Shown: positions 37,401-56,246 of the stretch, piece after piece
Position numbering within the stretch: the stretch's first letter is position 1
Layout of the letters: each line of letters begins with the position of its first letter
Assembly (NCBI RefSeq): GCF_965638725.1
Contig: NC_134970.1
Span: 7,112,001-7,176,000 of the forward strand
Direction of reading: 5' to 3'
Origin: Aptenodytes patagonicus
Lineage: Eukaryota > Chordata > Aves > Sphenisciformes > Spheniscidae
DNA length: 64,000 nt
Notes under the pieces: generated by a model
Databases searched by the model: none
Seen by the model: the letters and a program-made list of their open reading frames with translations, nothing else
What the model was told of the DNA's origin: nothing
Translations under genes and position numbers: made by a program

Positions 37401-40400
37401 ATCAGGCCCTCAGAATGCACTGAGTTCTGAGGGATTTTTGCAAAGGAAGCCTGGCTTACTGTGTTCATATCTGGAACCACACCCATCTGATGAAGATGAT
37501 GGAAAAGTTTCAAAATCTCCAACAGAATTTAGAGCATCTTTCACAAGGAAATACAAGACTGAACAAGAAAAGCTTTCTAGTGACCACAAGTACAACAGTA
37601 AGGATTGCTCTTGATCTGCCAGCACCTACAATTAGCAAAAAATGGGTGTATCAGCACATAGGTGCTTTAGAGAAGTGTCTGCAATAAGTGTTATGAGTAT
37701 TTGATACATCTAGTCAAAAGTAAACAAGGTCTAAATCAATATGCAGTCAAGCTGCCCCACTCAGCCTCATCAGGCAAATCTAACACATGCAGACACTTAC
37801 TAGACATTAAAATACTTGTAGGCAGTGAAGATAATGAAGCCAGTGCACATATGCTGTAATAGACAAAGCTGGAACTTAAACACACTGTTGATATCTGCAA
37901 CAGCAGTGAACAAGTAAAGAAACAGACACAGAATTTGAAAACAGAGAGAGGAAGATAAACACTAAACACACAGCAAAAAGTAAAACAAGAAGAGTACTTT
38001 GCATAGAACTGCCAGTAACTGTTGCCTGAATTACGAGGCAAGTCAGAGAAAAGGAAACCCTTCATTTCTGGGTGCCATATGTGCTTACTGCAAGACATTA
38101 TTAACACCATTTTCAAAAGCATTTGTGGACAACAGCAGAAACTGTTCTATAATGTACTGAGACGTGACTGGGACACTTCCATACATACATGCACATGTTT
38201 TTGCCTTCCACATAAACACTCCATATAAGTGGTGAAGAACAAAGGCAGAAACCATTTTGTCCCAGTCAGCAGAGAACAGTCATTCAACAGCAGCTGCAGC
38301 TGACCCTTGGTACCCCACACTTCCCTGATCCCCACTCCAGCACCCAGCTGATCCTACACTGAGCCATCTTAGTTCATGACAGCAAGAAAAAATTATGCCC
38401 TTCTTCCCCCAACAAGGCATAAGTTTCTTGCCAATTTAACACAAAACTTAGCACCAGAGTCAGTGCAAGAGCAAAAACATGATTGCATGGGTGAGAAAAG
38501 AGGGAGGACTGGGATAGCGATAACCAGCAGTTAAGCTGGTTTAACAGCAGCTACAGACATAAAACTGAAAGTAACTCTGCATGGGATACAGCTTTGACAA
38601 CTTGTGCAGGATTGCACAAGATCAACTCCAGAACTGCTGGAAAACAATGCCAGGCTCAAAATGGTACATTATCATCTCTTTGAAACAATGCGTATCAGCA
38701 GCGTTCACCCAAGGCAGGTTCTACAAACTAGATTTTGAAATAACTGAAAAGCCACAAAGATCTCTACTCTCAGTATAACCAACTGAAAAGTAGCTTTTGC
38801 AAGTTGTAATGATGTAAGACTATGAAATGCATTTGACAGTTGTAGCCATAGAGCTCTAACAAAAGAAAAAGTAATGTGAAGATGCTTAAGGTTTTGGCAG
38901 CATTCTTGGAGAACACTGCTTGGAATTCATCCCTAATTTCAAGCACTGCAACAAGCCACTCACAGCAGCCGTCTCTGAAAAAGGAACTTGAACACTGACA
39001 GCCAGTAACCTCACAGAGGTTATTGTCTTAGAGAAATTCACAGAAATGACAGATTAAAAGCGCAGGGTAAGAACAGATTCTCAGAAAGTTTGAGCCATTT
39101 TGGACTCAAGTCTCTAGAAGTTAAATGCATAGTTCTGGACTTGACACCTTAGGCCTTCAACAGGCACTTCAGAAATTCACTTAATTCTAACTTTACCATC
39201 TAGAATGGACAGAAAAAGCCCCCTGTTCCTGTTTTCTTCCCCCCAACATTGCAAAAGAACCCTCATGCACTTAGCTCAGACTATAGGTAACTCACTTTCA
39301 GGTATAATGTTTGGAAAAATGAATCTGACCCACCAAAAATAAGGCACGGAGTTTGGGAGAGTTATGAACTGCCTAAGTATCTCCTTCACTGATCTCTGTT
39401 CAATGAGCTGCCGGAGCAGCAGAGCTGACTGATGTTTAAGTAGCAGTACGCAAATAGAGACCAGCAATAGCATCTCACCATTTCAGTCCTAAAACATTTA
39501 GACATAAAAACTGCAGCTCTTTAAACATCACACATCACCTCCAAAAGGTAACAAAGCTGAAGTGGGAGAAATGCCTAACCTGTATTAATGCAACACATTT
39601 GGGACAGCCTTTCTGGAGCTCTGATTGTACCCATATGAACAGAAACTCAAGCCTGTAAAGTAGTCTTGAAAATTTTTTTCAGCTTCTCCATGACCATCTG
39701 CTGATCGCCAGTCTCAATCTTATAAAGTGAATTTAAATATTCTTGCCTATGATCAGAACTCCCTTCCCACTTTTTGAAACCCACAAAGAAAGGCTTAAAC
39801 CCTTGTTCCTCCCTCAGCCTCAAAAACCACTCAATTTTGCAGTTGATGTAACACAATTACTGTTGCACATATTGGGCCAAAATTGAGAGACCATTCACAC
39901 AAGCACTTAACTGGTGTCACATAGGAAGCCTGGGGTAGACCTTAAAGCAGAACTGAGCTCATCTAGTAGGCTGGAGTACTTCATTTTAAAGGGACTAAGA
40001 TGAACTTCCTTGCTCAGAAAGAGTAATTCACATAAGATTTCCTAAGTCTTCCTGCATTTCTAACGATCTATATTAAATATTAGAAAAAATTATTTCCTAA
40101 ATGTTTCTGGAATGTTTTCTAGACCCTCACACTTAGTATTTACCGCTGTTGTTTTCTAGTAAGCATTTGAAAAGAAGAATTTAACTTTTGTGCCCAAATA
40201 CTCCAACCTCTTGACACAGACCAGGGAAACCAAAACAGTGCTGCAGAGAAACTGTGAAACACACTCCTGAAAAATGACTGGAAGTTTTACAAATCACTGA
40301 GGAAACAGGACAGTATCACAAGAACTAAGGATATCTTTAAACAAGTTAACATGTTTTATGTCACATGAAGCTGGCCATGGAAAGTAGGGTCTTCAGAAAG

Positions 40401-43400
40401 CCAATGGACAGGCAACATGGCATCAGAAAGATGAAGAGACTGGGTTTTAACTGACTCAGTTCACTGAAAAGCTCCACAGAAGGCACCGCTCCTCATGTGA
40501 CTTTTACCCTTTTTTCATTTTTTTTTTTTTTTAGTCTCCTGGTATTTCTCAGCCAGCACCTACAATACCTTCAGAGCAATGTAAGTTCTCCCAATTCATC
40601 ATGCTCTTATTCCTCTCTCCATTAGCAGCCAGTTGAGGCTACAAACCTTTAATCCTCTTGCCCAACTTTTAGAAGAAATCTGTAGATCAAAGTCTTTGCA
40701 CAGTCTGGAAGTTAGTTAGTCCTCCCTCTAGTTCAGACCAAGATAGGACAGGATTAATCATTATCACCTTGCCAATACACACAGAAAATCCCTACAGCAC
40801 TCCCAGTGGAATTCTGCAATATCATGGAAAATTGTTCTTCAGCTCTTTACTGCCACGTTTGTTTATAAGCCTAGTCCCTGTTTTCAGAGTTCAAATAAAA
40901 AATATCTTTTCTTTTGAAGTAATTCCTTATAAATATGACATAAGAACTGGTGAGATCAGGAGTCACCTAATCTAGTATCTTATTCCTGACAGGAGCCTCA
41001 ATTACACTTCCTCTGTGCTTTCCCAACCTCTGGTAATTCACAGTTCTTATACAAGATATGGTATCTCTACATTCAGTACCCTAGCCGATTTTTCTTCCCA
41101 AACTTTAAAGGCTTGTAAGAGAAATTAATTCAAAGGTACAAATGCATTGACTGAAAAAACTGCAAAATAGTTTGAATCTTAGGTTGTTACAATACTTCAG
41201 CAAGGAAAGTGGAAAACCCATTACATTAAAATAGCTCTGCATTATAAATAGTGACAACTGCAATTTTGCTTCTGTGAAGCATCTCCTATGTAAAGGAAAA
41301 CATGACCTTGTGCAAAGGCAAATAAAGTTTTATTTGGCAGAAGTACAGGCATTTAAAAAACATCAGAAGAGAATGGCATGGGGTAGCACATTAGCAGCAC
41401 TGTATTTCAGATGTCAAGATCTCCACTATTACAATGTTTACGCAGATTTGACTGAAAAGCAGAGAGTCAAGCACAGAATGACATCTTCCTTGTCTTAACA
41501 GAATTTGCCAGAGTAGAAGCAGTATGCCAACAGAAGGCCTAACAAGACTGAAGGCTTGGGACAAGGCAATCAAAAACTACATGCACATTTACAGCAGCAT
41601 ATTAACAAAGTAATGAATTGACACTGCTATTCCCTTAGCTTTTTCACTAGTTCCTCAAAATTTTCACAAGAAATCACTCTAAACTGCCCATAAGACATCG
41701 TTCTCTGCTCCTCACTGTTACACTGTGGAGAAAGGCAGAAGGTAAAGCCAGAGAACCTTTAATACCAAGTCATATTATCCATTTTTTTCAAACAATGCTT
41801 TGTATTTTCCTAAAACACTGCCAAAAGCAGTATAATTTGCAATCTTACCTCTACTTTTTCCACCATAATAATGGAGTCACCCTGTTGTTTCTTTACTTAC
41901 TCACTTTCAACTAAAATCTCACTTACCAATTCTAACTCCAAAGAGCTATACTCTCCTAAACAAGTTCATGCTTTTCAGCAACAGGCTGGTAGGGTGAATG
42001 TTATCTGACAGGGTTTGAAGTATGAGGCACAAAAGCCCTTTCTGAATTTTATCTAAGAAAAATTTGCTCTGTAGGAAGAAGGTGGCAGCATGTTATATGC
42101 CTATGTTACATATACTGTCCATAGAGCTAAACCAGACAGATTTTTATCATACAATTACACTGTGACATGCTTACTATAGAAATTAGAAATGTACATAATA
42201 TCTAATATAGACATTAACACATTAAAAGGTATTCATATTGCTTATTCAGAGGGCAGAGTGGGCGGAAATCAGATTCTGCTGCACTGCATTCCCCTGGAAT
42301 GGCACCAGAACCATCTTAGAACAGATCTTACAGATAAGACCAGCAATTTACAAAGTTCATAGCAATCCGCCACAGGCTCCAGCTCACTTCCTCCTCCTCC
42401 ACCTTAATGAGTCATAGAAGTTATTCTGTATCAGGTGATAGCTGTTAATTGCCACTCAATACTGGAGAAAGCTGTGTCACCACACAGGTAAAGATATATT
42501 TAGTTACCACTAGATAATGCCTGCACTTCTGCCAGTGCAAATAAGCACATGACTTTTCAAAGCAGAAGTATGGGGATTTCTTACCAAAGAAAACATGCTT
42601 TTGAAGTTTAGAATTAAAGAAAGGCTTTCAACAGAGTGCAAAGAAACCATTTTCTTTTAAGTGACAGCTAATCTCAACCTCTGCAAGTTTCAGGTATTCA
42701 CTCTTACACTCAAATTTTAATTCAGTATAGGATCCCCTCTACATTTCAGGAAACAGATGAACTACCCATTTGTTAATTCAACCATACAGGTAGTAATTAT
42801 AACATGTTTAAGGATTTCTGCAGCTAGCTGAAGCAAGAGCAGTTTTAGCAGGATTTTCCTGCTGTAACTACCTTGGCTTCTCATCTGAGAAAAACACTAT
42901 CTTATCTTGGCTCACTATGCAGATGCCTACACTGAGAGCTAACTGCCCACTAGCTAATGCAACAGGGTTTCTTAATACTAATATAAAGAAAATTTGAGTA
43001 TGATGTAGGCTGAGAATGTATAATGTATTTTCAGCATCAGTCCAATGGCTAACAAGTGACATAGCATCTCTTTGTCAAACCTTCCACCAGTGGATGCTTG
43101 TTATCTTTCAGCTTACCATCTTTTTGAAGTAGCATTACATGTTATTTTTAAAAATTAAAAGCATAATGCATCTCAAATCTAATGCCTACATTGAATGAGA
43201 TTCCCTAGTCAGTCCAGGTTTTTCCAAAGAGCTCAGCATTCAATATGCACAAGCCTTTTACAAGGATGCTAGAGTGCTGTGTCCTGCACAGACTCATTGT
43301 ACATGCCCAGATAAAACATTTTGACACACTGCAAACCAATTCCCATCACATAAGCAGCAGTGTTCTAAATAAGGGTAATCCACATGTACAGTAAAAAAAG

Positions 43401-45500
43401 ACAGTATCAGCAGGAAACAGCACATGCCAGCCTCAAATAATGAAATGAGGAATTCCAGATAGAAGAGCCAAATCATTGCTAAAAAAAAAAATCACACTGA
43501 AGGCAAGTTCAGAAATCCACTCCTACACAACGCCCCGATAATGTAACTTTTAAAGGAAATTTTGGTGCTGGCACTTGTGGCCACACAGCATTCTTCATGA
43601 TCTGCTAGTAGTACAAGATTTCACACTGAAGATCTAGACACTTGCAAGGCATGAAACAGTCCTTTGCATATTCCTCTTGTGGGCGCTGCCATTACATTAA
43701 AAATCTGAATGCACACACTGAAACAAAGTCAATCTGACTTGCAATGACTGACTGTCTCTTGGGTTATGCCTAGCACATTTGCTTAATCATCCAGTAAGTA
43801 GGAAAATAAGTTAGTCAACCAGACTTGAAATTCTCTACTTACATCTACCCTGGAACATAAAAACACAAGCAAAAGCAAATGAGAAACTCACTGAAACTTC
43901 AGACATGCTCAGCTATGCTGAATGGCTGGAGATACGATTTACACAGAATCTGTATATTCTGCACAAGACCATGGCTGACAAGACAGTCTGAGGTGCTCAT
44001 CTAGGTTATAAAGCCCAAAGATTGTTCTCCCCACCTATATAAAATTGGTAACATCCATCTCCAATAAGTGAATTTCAAATCAGATTGACTCAACCCAATG
44101 GCTGCAAGAACACAAACAGTAATTCAGGACAACAGGTTTTCAAGCCTAAGCAAATTACTGGTCAGCCCTTGCAGACCAGGCTATTCTGTTAGACAGAATA
44201 GCATCAACAGCAGCAGCCTGTTAATCTAAATTAAAAGCAATACCCCCATCTAGTAGAATAAGCACATCCAAGTCACAGTTAAAACTGAGGTTAGGGAAAG
44301 ATCCCCACTTTATGAGTTGATGTCAAAAACTGCAGCATTACCTGAGTACTGTAGGCTTCCCTTACAGAAGGAAGTTAAGGCATTTTCCATACCACAGCTA
44401 AGCCTCCTGCTCAGCAGGTATGCTGATCTTCATCAACTAACACAGGCTTCAAGGCTTGGCCCAAATCATGCTCTGCTATTAAATCAGAAAGAATATAAAT
44501 AAGGTTGAAATAGGACAGGGAGGAATTCTCCAGCTCAAATCTAGTCTTGGAGTCAGACTTTGGTATCCTATAATCACATTTGGTATTCAATCATCATCTT
44601 AAGGTATTTGCCTATTCCATCCTTACTGCTTCTGTGGGAGAGATTCCTCAGAGTCACCTTGCTCCAAGACAGAGTTAGAAATAGTCAGGTTATGTGGTTT
44701 GTGGATCACTGCCCTGTGTCCCCAAGCCCCCACTCAGACCATGTAGAAGGTTTCAGACAGAGGCCGTCCACATCTGAAGATAACCTGATTAGCCAAATAC
44801 TCTCCTGTTACACCAGCTTACATGGAAGGTAGAAGGAGGATGGTAATTTGCATATCTGAACCCATGGACTACTGACTTCTGCAAAAGAATTAGTTTTAGG
44901 GAAAACTAGTGTTTAACCCTGGCCAGCTAAGCCAGAGATTTTGCTCTGGACAGCTTCAGGCAAAAGGCTGACTCCACAGAAAGCCAGCAGACAGGGACTG
45001 CAGTTCCTTTTGTGGGAGGACAAAGCGACACCAGGGCAACAACCACACAGGTTCTGACAGAGAAGTGGCAGGTTCCTCATGCTATGGCACACCCTTTCAG
45101 GACATCTCTTCCCCTTCCAGGTTACAGCATCTCTAAGTTACTGGCCCATGCTAAGCCTAAGCACAGGAGAAAACTAATAGCCTTTGGTTTTAAAGGTGTT
45201 GCATCTTCTCGTAAGGGTAATACAAGCTTAGTTCTCTTGCCTCTTGTGACACCAGCTTTAGAGCCTTGAAGAAATGTAGCTAACTAATCTTCCAGCAAAA
45301 GCTCAAGGACCTTCTGGTCTTGTATTCTGGGGGAGAAGATGCACTATTAGCTCTTCAAATAGCAAAGCCTTAAGGACAAGAACTCCTTTAACTATACCAT
45401 GATTATTTTATTCAGCTATCTTTCTCAGAAAGAAATTCTATCTTCTGGACTACTGACTACTTGCATATAGTTAATGAATGTACATAGTGTTTGGACACTA
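31481..45500. other. Intergenic region between KDM5B and the alpha-tubulin gene
   Basis: About 14 kb lies between the KDM5B island and the tubulin poly(A) signal. I can support no functional gene here. The only coding-like signal is the relic at about 36,964-37,690. A 170-codon open frame on the minus strand (35,546-36,058) lacks an ATG start and any known motif. From about 32.4 kb rightward CpG becomes scarce. RABIF, which I remember as lying upstream of KDM5B in human, is not visible. Confidence 0.75.
36964..37690 (+). pseudogene. Coding-like relic, possible retrocopy or gene fragment of unknown origin
   Basis: One plus-strand frame reads as charged, protein-like sequence from about 36,964 to the stop near 37,612, broken by stops at 36,982, about 37,084 and 37,147. 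Pieces include QNIKVVFKPLSFTDEEPWKK, DDKGGNVSKAKVVRNSMN and EPHPSDEDDGKVSKSPTEF. The longest open part (37,150-37,614) has about 154 codons. A second frame continues with LDLPAPTISKKWVYQHIGAL to about 37,687, as if a frameshift had occurred. There are no splice sites inside. I do not recognise the parent protein. It could be a processed pseudogene, a decayed exon, or chance. Confidence 0.35.
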
Positions 45501-45522
45501 CCAAATGTCTTGATTAAAGAAG

Positions 45523-45528
45523 TTTATT
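45523..45528 (-). terminator. Polyadenylation signal of the alpha-tubulin gene
   Basis: AATAAA on the minus strand lies 77 bases past the stop codon and gives a short 3' UTR of about 100 nt. A second AATAAA at 45,407-45,412 could serve as an alternative signal. Confidence 0.65.
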
Positions 45529-45604
45529 CCAATTATTTAACATGATTTACACGGCTACTGAAGAGGCAGTAAAATGGCAAAGACTTGCAATTCACTTGTT
45601 GTAT

Positions 45605-51675
<6,071 letters not shown>

Positions 51676-53499
51676 TCAGCAGAAACAGCAGTTTCCTGTT
51701 TAGAAAACATTCAGCACACACAGCTTGAACTCCCATACTGCAAAGCTATTAAAACATTGGCCTTATTGTCTTGGTGTTAGGGGCATTTGGCACAAAATAC
51801 AACAGAACACAAAAGCCTCTTTCAGTCATCATCTACCTCCACCTAGAAAGACCCTTTTGGGCACTCATTTTTACAAACTCATTCCTTGTTTTGTTCCTAT
51901 CCTTAACCAGATAGGAAGAGTTTGATCAACTCTTCCAAATCCTTCAGCCAACTCCTCTCTTCATAACACTGAATATTTAGAAAAACTGATGACTACACCT
52001 GTCACTGGCCTAAGTGTCCAGAGAAACACCACCCCCAGAACTCCAGCCCCAGGAGCCACAGAAGCACAGCCACCAGAGGGAGCAAAACTTTCTGCAAGAT
52101 CCAGGGCCATTTTGTTTAATATACATAAAATCAGAAAAAAATATTCTCCTGATCACTTTAGGGAACTTTGCCATTCTGTAAGAAAGTCATTGCTTAATAA
52201 AACCCTTAGTATCACTTCATAAACATGGAACATCAGGCCTCACATCACAGCGTCGTATGCAAAGTGCTAAACTCCTTAACACTAGGCAAAAAACTCTGCC
52301 TCATTTAAGCTATGTAGAACATAGTTCATGTCAGCAAAAGGATCTATTCATACCAATTTATGGATTCCCAAGTTGCTTTTGAGGTCCAGAGCATAAACCC
52401 AGCTTCCTTAATATTTCAACATAGGGTTTTGAATATTAAAAGCCAAACCACAATGGAACCATCTCCAAACTCCTGTCCATCTGTGGCATTTTATATTGAA
52501 CTTCTAGTTTTGAGTGACAGAGTTAAACACATTCTAGAAGAGCCTGCATATAGGACAGTTTTGAATAACAGTCACATTTAACTATGTTCAGACCCTATGA
52601 TTGGATGATACAATTAATTTGTCCCCTGAAATTCCAGGATAAGCAGGACCTGGAACTGCCTAGTCCACCCACATCAACAGTCAATGCAGGAAAGCAGGAG
52701 CACAGTCCTTTCCAATTTCTTGGGATTTCCAAGGAAATAAAATCTGTATTTGCCAAAAAAAAAATCACCTGTTTTCAACTACAGCACTGAACAGCTGAGA
52801 ACTGTTGTTTTGCAGCTCCCCATCCATCCAAGCTGTTTATTCAGATATAGAGCTTCCAGAAGAGCAATCCACATCCACTCTGCAACCAGCCTCTCTCAAA
52901 GCTGCTGCCACACTACTCCTCTCCAAGGCCATTACTCCATCGCTCTCCAGGCCAAAGCACTGGGCTTGGCAAGGTACTGCAACAGTAGAGGACAGCCAGC
53001 CTACACACTGTAAAAAGGGCGACAGTAAAAGCAGTTTCAGCATGCAGCCCAACAAGGCTGCACTGTCGCAGAGAAGCCAGGCCATGGCAATGAATTAGGC
53101 CACATCATCCCTTCAGGAAAGCAGGAGGACAGCCTGCAACTCTTTTCTACAGTGAAAGGAGAAAGAGTAGAAATATACTACCACTTCAGTCTGGATCCTC
53201 ACCTGTATCAGTGATCAAGCTTTGTAGTGAAGCTTCTAAGCAGCAGAGGAAGGTCACTGAAATGAATTGTGTAGGGACTAGCATGCCCAAGCAAGGTAAG
53301 TGCACAGAAGACATCAGACTATGTATGAGCTTTCCAGCATCAAATGAACTAGTACCACTACTTCAAACTACACAAAGCAACAACATTCATTCACATTCCA
53401 AAGAGAAAATTTAAGTCTTTGAAAGGACAACTTGGGCAATACAGCCACAGACCAGGTCCTACAGGTGCCACATTAAAAGCATAGCACATGTACTTTGAC

Positions 53500-53960
53500 A
53501 AAGTACAAAGTTCAGCACTTGGGGCAGAGTAACTCCCTGCATCAGTACAAAGAAGCAATTAACTGAGAAGCAGCCTTGCTGAAAAGATCCTGGGGGTTAC
53601 CACAGAAACCATCCTGAATGTTCAACAGGGCATTCTCATCCTCAATAAGGCAAACAATGTGCCAGGCTACAAAAGGAGACACATGGCCCCAAGAAGCCTT
53701 CCCTCTGCTCTGCAGGAGGGTTCAGGTCAGCTGTTAGGAGGATGCTGGGAGATTTGGGTTGGGTGTTAGGAAAAGCTTCCTCAGCAGAGTGGTGCAGCCC
53801 TCGAACAGTCACCAGAGAAGTGGGAAGGGATCTCCATCCTTAGAGGTTTGCAAAACTTGGCAAGACAAAGTCAGTTACAAAAAGCTGGCCTGGCTCTACT
53901 GTTAGCCCTGCTTTGAGAGGTCTCTTTCAACTGCTTTCCTGCAACTCTACCAAGTACTTT
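53500..53960 (+). mobile_element. CR1 LINE 3' fragment
   Basis: The stretch reads like the end of the CR1 reverse-transcriptase region and 3' UTR: GATCCTGGGGGTTACCACAG, then AATAAGGCAAACA, TTGGGTTGGGTGTTAGGAAA, GGGATCTCCATCCTTAGAGG and a closing GAGAGGTCTCTTTCAACTGC. It is diverged and internally deleted, so it cannot be active. CR1 is the main LINE family of birds. Confidence 0.75.
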
Positions 53961-54344
53961 GAAGTAGTATGTGGCTATTTAATGAAACAAATCTTTGTTA
54001 GACACTGAGAGATTCTACCTATTTTGCACTGCATAGCCTTTTCACAGCAGCAGAAGTCTGACAGTACCAAGAATACTAAAGAATAGAGCAAAATCTGAGC
54101 CTTGAAAGCATAATCTCCAAGTTGTAAGAGACAACTGTCAAACCCATTACAATTCTGGGCCTTTACACATCACTAATGGAAGTTTCATAGTTAATAAGGT
54201 TTAAATAGGTACTAGAGATGGTACTGTTAAGTGCTGTATTCAAGCCACAAGTCAGGACACAGAATCCTTAAGTAATTAACACTAAATGCTCTCCCCCACT
54301 TACATACACTATTTTCAAGCACAGAACCAGTTTCAGTGAAAAAT

Positions 54345-54615
54345 CCCAGAGAATTTTCCCAGCCTGAACCTCAGGAAAGCCTGAACCTCTCCAGCCTCTA
54401 TTACCTCCGTCTCCTTTTGCTATATGATGCACTCCAGCTTAAGAGCACTGGCTTGTCTTCTGTAACTGCCCCTTCAGTAGTTGTAGGCTGCTACTAGGTA
54501 GCCCCTTGCTAGACTCTTTGCCAGGCTGAAGAAGCCCAGCTCTCTCCAACTGTACTGGTGGATCATGCTCTAGGTCCCCTGTATTCTCCAGCACAGTATT
54601 TCAGGTACAGCTTCA
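54345..54615 (-). mobile_element. CR1 LINE fragment, inverted relative to its neighbour
   Basis: The plus strand carries the antisense CR1 signature CCAGGCTGAAGAAGCCCAGC followed by TCTCTCCAACTGTACT and CTCTAGGTCCCCTG. The element therefore lies on the minus strand. It is diverged and truncated. Confidence 0.7.
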
Positions 54616-55934
54616 TCTGTGTGAAGTTGATGGAAAGCCAAGTTTCATGAGAATGGCTGCACCAGCTCAGACCAAGTTCAACAACATACCATAATGAGGA
54701 ACATGGTTTCCTTAGGATGAAACTCAAGGGAAACTGCATCCTTTGCAGAGGTGAGGGACTGCTTTCACACTCTTGATTTGGCTTAATTTAAAAAAACATG
54801 ACCATAAACAGCCCCCCATAAGATAAGGGTAAGAACAAGATAAGGACATCAACACATCCCTCCAATATTCTCCTAACTTCTAACCATTTTCAGTTCAACA
54901 GGTATTTCCTATACATTCACAACCCTACAGAAGCAGTCTGCTATTTTTTTTAAATCCATGTAACCTTCTGACATCCACAATCTCTTAAAAAAGAGATCTA
55001 CAGGGCAAATGCCCATATGGAGAAGGGCCTCATGCTCATCCCAGAGACTCCAACTGACAGCTTCTACTTGTTGTGCTGCACAGCTCAACAGCTGAACTCT
55101 CTGTCCTCTTTATGATGTCCCAGCCCTTTATCATACCTTTCAGATATCCCTTCAAGGCTGACTCCTAACTCACAGGGTCATTCCACCTCAGCTTTATTAC
55201 CCAGCCAGGCTCACAAAGTCCTTCAAGAAATCTCCCCATCAGCCCATTCCCTGACCTCTCCAAACCACCTCACACCACAGCTGGCAGCTGCCTCCGGCAG
55301 GGGCAAGGACCAGGAGAGAAGCAGCAAGCTGCACCTCCAGAAACACCCAGTGCGACGGCCTCCTCTGCCACTGCAGGTCCCACACCCCCCAAGGAGGTTC
55401 CCCCCACATTTTTATATTCAACAGGTACCAGCAGCTCACCCCCCCTCACCGCGGTGTGCGGGCTGGACGCTCCGCCACGTCCCGCTCCGCAGGCCCCTGG
55501 GGCTGACTGCGCCCGGGGGCAGAGAGGCCGCCCCAGGTCGGGCCGCGGCTCCCCGCTACTGCGGAGGGCCCGGGCCAGAGTCACCTCTGTGGGAGCCGCC
55601 ACCTCAGAGCCGGCCAGGGGCTGAGGGTCCCGCCGCCACCGGGGAGAGCCGCCCCGCCGCGGGCCGCCATGTTCTCGGAGGAGCCGCCACCATTTTGGGA
55701 CGAGGCCGCGCGGCGGGACGCGGCACCGCAAAGGCCCATCGGGGTGGCGCGGCCCGGGGCCCGCCGGCGACCACGGTCCGGCGCGGGGCCCGTCCCGCCC
55801 GCCGCGGACTCCGCGAGCCGGGGCGGACCCGCGCCTCCCGCCGCGCACGGGCGGGGCCGCCCCGCCCCCCCACCGCCTCAGCGTGCGGAGCAGCGCCGGG
55901 AGCCCCCCCTCCCCCGGCCGGGAGCCCCCCTCAC

Positions 55935-55937
55935 CAT
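55935..55937 (-). CDS. TUBA: Alpha-tubulin coding exon 1 (initiator Met only)
   Basis: The first coding exon contributes only ATG, followed at once by a gtgagg donor. This layout is standard in vertebrate alpha-tubulin genes and is why simple ORF scans miss it. The 5' UTR extends from here to about 56,005. The next exon begins with codons for REC, so MREC is formed across the splice. Confidence 0.93.
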
Positions 55938-56029
55938 GGCTGGGGCCGGCGGCGGGCAGCGCTGGGAGCGGCAGACGCGCAACGGGTCTGGGCAGCACCT
56001 CGAAAGCGGCCGCCCTTCCCGGGCCCACC

Positions 56030-56036
56030 TTATATA
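56030..56036 (-). promoter_or_regulatory. TATA box of the alpha-tubulin promoter
   Basis: TATATAA on the minus strand is followed by GG and lies about 93 bases upstream of the ATG. It predicts transcription start near 56,005 and a 5' UTR of about 70 nt. Confidence 0.8.
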
Positions 56037-56075
56037 GAGAGGGGCGCGGTGCGGTTGGCTCCCCGCGCCTTGCTC

Positions 56076-56246
56076 ATTGGCTATGCCTGGCTCAGAGGCG
56101 TAACCTCCTCGCGGCGCTATTGGGTGTCTGCGCGTCGAGACAGTCCGCTCTCCCAATCGGAGCCGGGTGGCGACCGCGTGGAATGTGCCCGGCTGTGCGC
56201 CATTGGATGGCAGATATGAATTTCACCTTCCTGCGCTAGGTATTGG
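56076..56246 (-). promoter_or_regulatory. CCAAT-box cluster upstream of the alpha-tubulin TATA box
   Basis: Four minus-strand CCAAT motifs (plus-strand ATTGG at 56,076, 56,119, 56,202 and 56,242) and one plus-strand CCAAT (56,153) lie within 170 bp. Repeated CCAAT boxes upstream of a TATA box are the classic arrangement for NF-Y-driven promoters. Confidence 0.65.

Noticed and set aside
37736..38122. 128-codon minus-strand open frame
   Set aside because: It is Phe/Ser/Cys-rich, as expected from the complement of A/G-rich DNA, and lies opposite the relic region.
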